DNA from: Streptomyces nojiriensis
GTDB taxonomy: Bacteria > Actinomycetota > Actinomycetes > Streptomycetales > Streptomycetaceae
DNA length: 64,000 nucleotides
Direction of reading: 5' to 3'
Assembly (NCBI RefSeq): GCF_017639205.1
Contig: NZ_CP071139.1
Location: forward strand, 2,930,001-2,994,000
The notes under the pieces were generated by a model, which had not been told where the DNA came from, searched no databases, and saw nothing but the letters and a program-made list of their open reading frames with translations. This document shows positions 58,797 through 64,000 of this stretch, in pieces; positions within the stretch are counted from its first letter, which is position 1; every line of letters begins with the position of its first letter. The translations under genes and the position numbers were made by a program.

Positions 58797-59421
58797 GCAC
58801 GAGGAGCAGTCGGGCGGGGTTCCGCCGCTGGACGAGGAAGCGGCGTGGGCGGCGATCGTCGCCGGGTACGGGCAGGAGCCGCCGGACCCGCCGGGGGCCC
58901 GGCCGTTCAGACCGATCGAGAACCTCCTCCTGCCGGAGGAGGACGTCAAGCCGCTGCCCGCGGAGTCCGGAGCGGACGCGAAGGCCGATCCGGAGCCGGA
59001 CGCGGAGCCGGATCCGAAGACGGATGCGGAGCCGGATCCGAAGACGGATGCGGACCCGGGGCCTCCGGCGGCGCTGGGCAGCTCCGTGGTCTTCGCCCCG
59101 GGCGTGGGCATGTCGGGTCCCCGGGACCACTCGCCGGCGGAGCCGAAGGACGACGACCTGACCGCGGCGGAGGAGGGCCACTTCGTCCCTCCGGAGCCGG
59201 AGCTCCCGCCGGCGGACACGACGTCGAAGTTCGCGTGGCTGGCGGTCGTCGGCGGCCCGGTCCTGCTTCTGCTCGCGGTGCTCCTGCAGTGGGAGATGAC
59301 CTGGTGGCTGACGACGCTGGGCATCGGCGGCTTCCTGGGCGGCTTCGCCACGCTGGTCGCGCGCATGGCGACCGGCGACGACGATGACGACGACGACCCG
59401 GGCCGCGGCGCGGTCGTCTGA
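58789..59421 (+). CDS. Acidic repeat membrane protein
   Basis: 210-aa protein starting at GTG 58789 inside the end of the hydrolase gene (8-bp overlap, GGAGG upstream). An acidic cytoplasmic half contains tandem PDPKTDAE-like units (about residues 65-85); two membrane helices follow near residues 145-190; the C-terminus has seven consecutive Asp. No family recognised. Probably co-translated with the hydrolase. Confidence 0.75.
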   Translation: MAEHEEQSGGVPPLDEEAAWAAIVAGYGQEPPDPPGARPFRPIENLLLPEEDVKPLPAESGADAKADPEPDAEPDPKTDAEPDPKTDADPGPPAALGSSVVFAPGVGMSGPRDHSPAEPKDDDLTAAEEGHFVPPEPELPPADTTSKFAWLAVVGGPVLLLLAVLLQWEMTWWLTTLGIGGFLGGFATLVARMATGDDDDDDDPGRGAVV

Positions 59422-59430
59422 CCCCGAGGC

Positions 59431-59575
59431 TTCCCGGGGCTCCGCCCCGGACCCCGCGCTTCAATCTCCCCCAGCTACCGCTGGGAGGTACCCCCTGGCG
59501 GGGCTGACATTCGGCCCCGCCGGCAATTGAGGCGCGGGGGTCCGGGGGCGGCGCCCCCGGCAACGGCGCCGCACG
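59431..59575. repeat. GC-rich intergenic repeat, copy 6, with an inserted second repeat
   Basis: Left half CGGGGCTCCGCCCCGGACCC and right half GGCCCCGCCGGCAATTGAGG plus CGCGGGGGTCCGGGGGCGGC. Between the two halves lies CTCCCCCAGCTACCGCTGGG then AGGTACCCCC, a distinct short repeat also found inverted near 63622. Confidence 0.75.
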
Positions 59576-59594
59576 CGGACCCGGGACCGCCAAG

Positions 59595-60344
59595 CTACGG
59601 CGCAGCCGCCAGCCGGAGTGCCGCCAGCACCGGCAGGTGGTCCGTCGCCGAGCGCAGGTCCGTGGTCGAGATTCCCGGCAGCCCCGCAGGGACACCGCAG
59701 GCCAGCACCTCCACCCCCTTCGTGGCGAACACGGCGTCGATCCGCCGCTCCGGCGCCGCCGCCGGGAAGGTCGGTCCGCCGCCCCACGGGGCCACCGCCC
59801 GGCAGTCCTGGAGCTCGGCGGCCAGCCGCCCGTACGCCGGCCCCTCCGGGCCCTCGTTCACGTCGCCCGCGGCGATCGCGTACGGCACGTCCATGGCGGC
59901 CAGCCGGTCCAGCAGCAGCTCCGTGTGGGCGCGGCGCTCCTCGGCCCGGAGCGAGAGGTGCAGGGAGGCCAGGCCCATCCGGACGCCCCCGATCCGGACC
60001 ACCGCCGTGGCGAAGCCCCTGCGGTGCAGGCCGGGGGTGCGCGGCAGCAGGACGTCCTCCGTGCGCTCCACGAAGACCCGTAGCGAGCACAGCAGCAGCG
60101 GCCCGGCCGCCGTCGCGCCCCCGCCCAGCACCACCAGGTCGCACTTGGCGGCCAGCCGGGCCGCGTGTTTGCGCCACCGGAAGAACCGGGGGGCCTCCTG
60201 CACGAGGACGAGGTCGGGTTCGCACGCCCGGATGACCCGGGCCAGCGCCTCCTCGTCGTCGCGCAGGGAGCGGATGTTGTAGCTGAGTACCCGGATCACG
60301 GCAGAACCGTCGGGCTCCGTACGAGACTTCGGCAGCTGGTCCAT
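59595..60344 (-). CDS. Endonuclease/exonuclease/phosphatase-family protein
   Basis: 249-aa member of the EEP fold. The N-terminal VLSYNIRSLRDD (Asn), the acidic VLVQEAP (Glu), AAGDVNEGP (Asp/Asn) and the C-terminal SATDHLPVLA (Asp-His) are the expected metal and catalytic motifs. No signal peptide is seen. ATG at 60344; no strong ribosome site. It could act on nucleic acids or phospholipid/inositol phosphates; the sequence alone does not decide. Confidence 0.85.
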   Translation of the reverse strand: MDQLPKSRTEPDGSAVIRVLSYNIRSLRDDEEALARVIRACEPDLVLVQEAPRFFRWRKHAARLAAKCDLVVLGGGATAAGPLLLCSLRVFVERTEDVLLPRTPGLHRRGFATAVVRIGGVRMGLASLHLSLRAEERRAHTELLLDRLAAMDVPYAIAAGDVNEGPEGPAYGRLAAELQDCRAVAPWGGGPTFPAAAPERRIDAVFATKGVEVLACGVPAGLPGISTTDLRSATDHLPVLAALRLAAAP

Positions 60345-60424
60345 GCCCCGCAAGATACGCAGCCGCCCGCCGCTCCCCCAAGGGGCGCGGCGGGCGGTGC
60401 GCAGGGAATCGAGACGGAGAGGGC

Positions 60425-61366
60425 TCAGCCCTGGCGGGCCAGGTCGGCCGCGCCGACGAGCCCGGCCTTGCCGCCCAGCTGCGCGGCGAGGACCTGCGCG
60501 TGCGGGCGCCAGGCGCCGCCGACCAGCCAGCGCTTGAAGGACTTGCGGATCGGGTCGAGGACGAGGTCGCCCTCGTCCGAGACCCCGCCGCCGACGATGA
60601 AGGCGGACGGGTCGAACAGCGAGGCCAGGTCGGCCAGTCCCGCGCCGGCCCAGCGGGCCAGTTCGCGGAAGGCGTCGATGGCCACCAGGTCGCCCTGCCG
60701 GGCGGCCTCGCTGATGTGCTTGCCCTCGATGCCGTCGGCGGTGCCGTCGCCGAGCGCGAGCAGGATCGCCGCGTTCTCGGGGGTGGCGTTGGCACGCTGC
60801 TTCGCGTACCGGACGAGGGCGCGCCCGGAGGCGTACTGCTCCCAGCAGCCCTGGCTTCCGCAGCCGCACAGCAGGCCGTCCGGGACGACCCGGATGTGCC
60901 CGAACTCGGCGGCGACGCCGAAGCGTCCGCGGCGCAGCTTGTTGCCGATGATGATGCCGCCGCCCAGGCCGGTGCCGAGCGTGATGCAGATGACGTCGTC
61001 GTGGCCCTGGCCGGCGCCGAAGCGGTACTCGCCCCAGGCCGCGCAGTTCGCGTCGTTCTCGACGACGACGGGCAGGCCGATGCGCTGCTCGACCTTGTCC
61101 TTCAGCGGCTCGTGCCGCCAGTTGATGTTGGGCGCGAAGAGCACGGTCGCGCGCTTGTCGTCCACGTATCCGGCGGCGCCGATGCCGACGGCCTCGATCG
61201 TGTGGTTGCTGCTGACCTCGGAGACGGCGGCGCAGATGGCCTCCGTCACTCCGTCCGCGGTCGGCGGGGTGGGCACCTTGTACGTCTCAAGGATCGTGCC
61301 CTCTTCGTCGACCACGCCGGCCGCGATCTTCGTGCCGCCGATGTCGACGCCGATGGTGAGTCCCAT
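60425..61366 (-). CDS. glkA: ROK-family glucokinase
   Basis: ATP-dependent glucose kinase that in Streptomyces also mediates carbon catabolite repression. Phosphate-1 motif VDIGGTKIAAGVV, catalytic Asp in VENDANCAAWGE, ROK signature GHIRVVPDGLLCGCGSQGCWEQYASG with the zinc-binding Cys cluster, and adenosine motif IVGGGVSDEG. 313 aa, and gene order matches S. coelicolor glkA. Confidence 0.95.
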   Translation of the reverse strand: MGLTIGVDIGGTKIAAGVVDEEGTILETYKVPTPPTADGVTEAICAAVSEVSSNHTIEAVGIGAAGYVDDKRATVLFAPNINWRHEPLKDKVEQRIGLPVVVENDANCAAWGEYRFGAGQGHDDVICITLGTGLGGGIIIGNKLRRGRFGVAAEFGHIRVVPDGLLCGCGSQGCWEQYASGRALVRYAKQRANATPENAAILLALGDGTADGIEGKHISEAARQGDLVAIDAFRELARWAGAGLADLASLFDPSAFIVGGGVSDEGDLVLDPIRKSFKRWLVGGAWRPHAQVLAAQLGGKAGLVGAADLARQG

Positions 61367-61427
61367 TAGTCCCTCGGTTTCCGGTCAAACCCCGCCACGG
61401 CCAACGGTACCCGAGGCTTCCGGGGGA

Positions 61428-61892
61428 TCAGTCGAGATCGATCCGCTCGGAGGGGCCTGCGTCGGGGCCGTCGTCCCCGGGGTCGCGGTCGTGGGACGCC
61501 TGCCGGGGGGCCGGGGGTTCGCCCCGCGTCCAGCGGCGCTCGTGGCCCTCGACGGCCGAGCGGTAGGCGGCGAGCAGTTCGGATCCGGCGGCCGCGAGGT
61601 GGTCGAAGACCTCCGGGTTGCGCTCGATGACGGGCTTGGCGGCGGTCTTGGCCTGGTCGACGAACTGGCGCACCGCACCCTGTGCGGCCACGCCGAACAG
61701 CGGGTTGTTCAGCCCGGACACCTTGTCGGCGACGGCTTCGAAGAGCTTGAACAGCTCCTCGGCGGCGGTGCCGGTGCCGCCGGCCGCGGCCTGCTCCTGT
61801 CCGCGCAGGCGCTCCTTCTCGGCGGCGAGGTCCTCGGCGCAGGCCTTGGCCCACGCGTCGTCGTCGGTGGGGCGGTCGGTGGCCTCGCTCAT
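61428..61892 (-). CDS. DUF5304 protein
   Basis: 154-aa cytoplasmic, acidic, helical protein beginning MSEATDRPTDDDAWAKACAE, matching the streptomycete DUF5304 group. It has no membrane segment and no enzymatic motif, and the C-terminus is disordered (Asp/Pro/Ser-rich). It lies between the ArsA-like and glkA genes on the same strand; its function is unknown. Confidence 0.8.
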   Translation of the reverse strand: MSEATDRPTDDDAWAKACAEDLAAEKERLRGQEQAAAGGTGTAAEELFKLFEAVADKVSGLNNPLFGVAAQGAVRQFVDQAKTAAKPVIERNPEVFDHLAAAGSELLAAYRSAVEGHERRWTRGEPPAPRQASHDRDPGDDGPDAGPSERIDLD

Positions 61893-61970
61893 GGCGGACT
61901 CTCTCCTGCGGCGGCTGCTGGACGTGCGGTACGGACTACTTTCGACGGTACCCGAACGGGGGTACGCGGT

Positions 61971-63128
61971 TCATCGCGCGCGGGGCCACAGTCCCGGGTC
62001 GGGGGTGAAGCGGATGCGGAGCTCCCCCTCGGCGAGGGCGGCGCCGGAGACGGTGCAGCGGCGCAGCGCCGCGGGGAGCGGAACGATCCTGCGGTGCGGG
62101 CCCGCGGTGAGCAGCAGCTCGTCGCCGCGGCGTACGAGGTCGAGGTCGCTCTTGTGCGCGCCGGGCAGCGGTACCACCCAGACGAGGACCCCGTCCTCGG
62201 CCAGCCGGTCCTCGACGGCCCAGGCCCGGCGGGGTGCGGGCGCCCCGGGTACGAGCCCGTCGGTGTCGGCGAGCAGCTCCAGGTCCTGCGGGCCGCGCGG
62301 ATCGCGGCCGAGGTGGGCGAGGGCCACCACGGGGAGCTCGGCGGCCCACTCGGCGGCGTACTTCTGTTGCTGGGCGGCGAGCCCGGCGAGCCAGGGATCG
62401 GCGGATTCCGTCGGCACGGTGCGGTTGGCGACGAGGGCGGAGACGGGCAGCTGCTGCAGGGCGAGCCCGAGCCGGCCCAGGCGCAGCGCGTCGGCGGCGG
62501 CCGGGCCGGGCTCGGCGACCAGCCGCAGCTCGGTGGTGTCGGCCTCGACGACGGCCTGGACGGCGGCCAGCTCCTCGTCCCAGCGGGCGGCGGTCTCGTA
62601 GAGCCACTGCGCGGGCATGGGGACGCCGGCCAGCTGGGCCAGTACGGGGCGCAGGGCGCGGGCGGCCTGCCGCTCGGCGGGCAGCAGCCGGGTGAGGTAG
62701 CGGCGCAGCTGGGCGGGGAGGGCGAGGGTGGCCACGGTCCGGTGGAGCGGCGGCATGTCGACGACGACGAGGTCGGTGCCGGGCGCGGCGGCGGCCCGCC
62801 GCAGGGCCCGGAGCAGGGCGAACTCCTCGGCGCCGGGCAGTTCGGTGATCTCCTCGGCGCCCAGCGGCCGGGCCCCGACCATGCCGAGCAGGGCGGATCC
62901 GCGCTGCTGGAGGGCGACGAGCTCGTCGCGGAACTCCTCGCCGGAGTCCACCCGCGCCACCCGCAGCCCGGGGGCGGCCGGGTCGCCGACCAGGGCGGTG
63001 AGCGGGTCGCCGATGTCGCCGGAGAGCAGCAGCACCCGCTGCCCGTGGCGGGCCGCGGCGAGGGCGGTGGCCGCCGCCACGGTGGTCCGCCCGGCCCCGC
63101 CGGGGCCGGTGATCAGCAAGGTGTGCAT
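61971..63128 (-). CDS. ArsA-like ATPase with altered P-loop
   Basis: 385-aa protein of the ArsA/GET3 SIMIBI group. The deviant P-loop reads GPGGAGRTT (residues 8-16), where ArsA has GKGGVGKT; both lysines are replaced, the second by Arg14. Switch-like segments LLLSGDIGDPL and VVVDMPPLHRTVATLALP (with PPLHRT in place of DTAPTGHTLR) and a late ArsA-type beta domain (ELRIRFTPDPGLWP) follow. Similar ArsA-like genes are paired in other actinobacteria; here only one copy is visible. No arsenic resistance genes nearby. Confidence 0.85.
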   Translation of the reverse strand: MHTLLITGPGGAGRTTVAAATALAAARHGQRVLLLSGDIGDPLTALVGDPAAPGLRVARVDSGEEFRDELVALQQRGSALLGMVGARPLGAEEITELPGAEEFALLRALRRAAAAPGTDLVVVDMPPLHRTVATLALPAQLRRYLTRLLPAERQAARALRPVLAQLAGVPMPAQWLYETAARWDEELAAVQAVVEADTTELRLVAEPGPAAADALRLGRLGLALQQLPVSALVANRTVPTESADPWLAGLAAQQQKYAAEWAAELPVVALAHLGRDPRGPQDLELLADTDGLVPGAPAPRRAWAVEDRLAEDGVLVWVVPLPGAHKSDLDLVRRGDELLLTAGPHRRIVPLPAALRRCTVSGAALAEGELRIRFTPDPGLWPRAR

Positions 63129-63160
63129 GGTGCGGGTGCTCCGGTGTGCGGGAAGCGGGA

Positions 63161-63601
63161 TCAGACGGTTTCGACGCGCTTCTTCAGGCCCGCGAGCGCA
63201 CGGTCGATGATGACCTTCTCGGCCTTGCGCTTGATCATGCCGAGCATGGGGATCTTGACGTCGACGGTCAGCTGGTAGGTGACCTCGGTGCGCTTGCCGC
63301 CGTCGACGGCGGTCAGCCGGTAGGAGCCGTCCAGCTGGCGCAGCATCTGGGACTTGTCCAGGGTCCAGCTGACCTCGTCGGTGCCCGTCCAGGTGTAGGC
63401 GAGGGTGTGGTCGTCCTTGATCGCGCCCGCGTCGAGCAGCAGGCGGACCTTCTCGGCGCGCCCCTGGGCGTCGGTGGCCAGCACCTCGGCCTCCTTCACC
63501 TCGCCGGTCCACTCGGGGTAACGGGCGAAGTCGGCGATCACGGCCATCACGTCGGTGGGCGCAGCCTCGATCGTGATGCTTGAGCTGGTGTGTTCCGCCA
63601 T
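63161..63601 (-). CDS. SRPBCC/START-like protein (polyketide cyclase family)
   Basis: 146-aa single-domain helix-grip protein: begins with a beta strand (SSITIEAAPTDVMAVIADFARYPEW), has the expected beta sheet and ends in a long C-terminal helix (IIDRALAGLKKRVETV). Binds a hydrophobic ligand in this fold; the ligand is unknown. Ends 33 bp before the ArsA-like gene on the same strand, and the two are probably co-transcribed. Confidence 0.88.
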   Translation of the reverse strand: MAEHTSSSITIEAAPTDVMAVIADFARYPEWTGEVKEAEVLATDAQGRAEKVRLLLDAGAIKDDHTLAYTWTGTDEVSWTLDKSQMLRQLDGSYRLTAVDGGKRTEVTYQLTVDVKIPMLGMIKRKAEKVIIDRALAGLKKRVETV

Positions 63602-63619
63602 CGCGGTCGCTCCTCCGGG

Positions 63620-63652
63620 CTGGGGGTGGTACCTCCCAGCGGCAGCTGGGCA
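63620..63652. repeat. Short hairpin repeat, second copy
   Basis: GGGGGTGGTACCTCCCAGCG and GCAGCTGGGC: inverted relative of the element inside repeat copy 6 near 59466-59495. Confidence 0.6.
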
Positions 63653-63767
63653 AGTTCGAGGATGTGTGCGGCCTGGGGCCGCCGCGTGAAGGCTACCGCG
63701 CGTGTGGACGTCGCCACTCCAGCGCCTCCCGTACCCTGCGCGAGCCCGCCGTGAAGCGGCTCGATCT

Positions 63768-64000
63768 CTACCATTCGAGGACCCAGGGCCGGCCGGTGGC
63801 CGCGAAGTGGCCCACGTTCACGCACTCGGTGTTCCCGATGCGCATGCGGCGGGCGAGCGGCTGGTGAACGTGTCCGAAGAGGGCGTAGCGGGGGCGGGTG
63901 CGGCGGATCGCGGCGAGCAGGGCCTCGCTGCCGCGTTCGAAGCGGCGGGCGACGGTGTCGTAGCAGAGCTCGGGCACTTCCGGCGGGATGTGCGAGCAGA
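63768..64000 (-). CDS. Metallophosphoesterase, C-terminal fragment (start outside window)
   Basis: About 77 C-terminal residues of a calcineurin-like phosphoesterase; the frame is open to the window edge and the start lies beyond 64000. The metal-binding motif GHVHQPL (typical GHTH/GHVH block) is visible, followed by RIGNTECVNVGHF. Only the last metal-ligand block is inside, so the subtype cannot be set. Confidence 0.82.
   Translation of the reverse strand, partial: CSHIPPEVPELCYDTVARRFERGSEALLAAIRRTRPRYALFGHVHQPLARRMRIGNTECVNVGHFAATGRPWVLEW

Overview
This window reads as a chromosomal core segment of a Streptomyces species. G+C is very high with strong third-position G/C bias, GTG and TTG starts are common, and gene content and order follow the cell-division region known from S. 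coelicolor (ileS, divIVA, the dcw cluster, metF/thi genes, bfr, aroH, pfkA, macRS, glkA). About 60 protein genes are supported. I saw no tRNA, rRNA, CRISPR array or transposase gene.

Bases 1-20788 hold the 3' part of ileS, convergent with a long minus-strand division and cell-wall cluster: rsmH, ftsL, ftsI, murE, murF, mraY, murD, ftsW, murG, ftsQ, ftsZ, pgeF, yggS, sepF, yggT, divIVA. Many junctions are 4-bp stop/start overlaps (GTGA or ATGA), so translation is probably coupled. murC and mraZ are not in this window. The products make UDP-MurNAc-pentapeptide and lipid II, then assemble the divisome; SepF, YggT and DivIVA follow as Z-ring and polar-growth factors.

Bases 21000-39600 hold a beta-carbonic anhydrase, a MoxR / DUF58 / transglutaminase operon, an ABC-YhgE-TetR operon with a 28-bp perfect palindrome at its promoter, a HEPN protein, a methyltransferase, DUF3040 and DUF4126 proteins, a CrtI-like oxidoreductase, metF, thiE, a Rv2175c-like DNA-binding protein and an FAD reductase. 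Bases 39600-41943 are a TPP-riboswitch-controlled thiO-thiS-thiG operon.

Bases 41944-43419 hold no convincing gene. They form one 1.39-kb quasi-palindrome: near-identical arms of about 308 bp, then weaker inner homology that continues to the centre, with four copies of a 42-nt hairpin motif whose stem bases change in a compensatory way. This is the most unusual object in the window.

Bases 43420-64000 hold a PASTA-domain Ser/Thr kinase, endonuclease IV, a histidine-rich membrane protein behind a CsoR-like operator, a molybdopterin oxidoreductase, bacterioferritin and its ferredoxin (iron box), class II DAHP synthase, a trp attenuator with a fused TrpE-TrpG, a small MITE-like element, a 2-hydroxyacid dehydrogenase, a phosphofructokinase with pyrophosphate-type residues, the MacRS two-component pair, PlsC, an esterase, glucokinase, an ArsA-like ATPase with an altered P-loop, an SRPBCC protein and the 3' end of a metallophosphoesterase gene. 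A GC-rich intergenic repeat family occurs six times, mostly near gene 3' ends.
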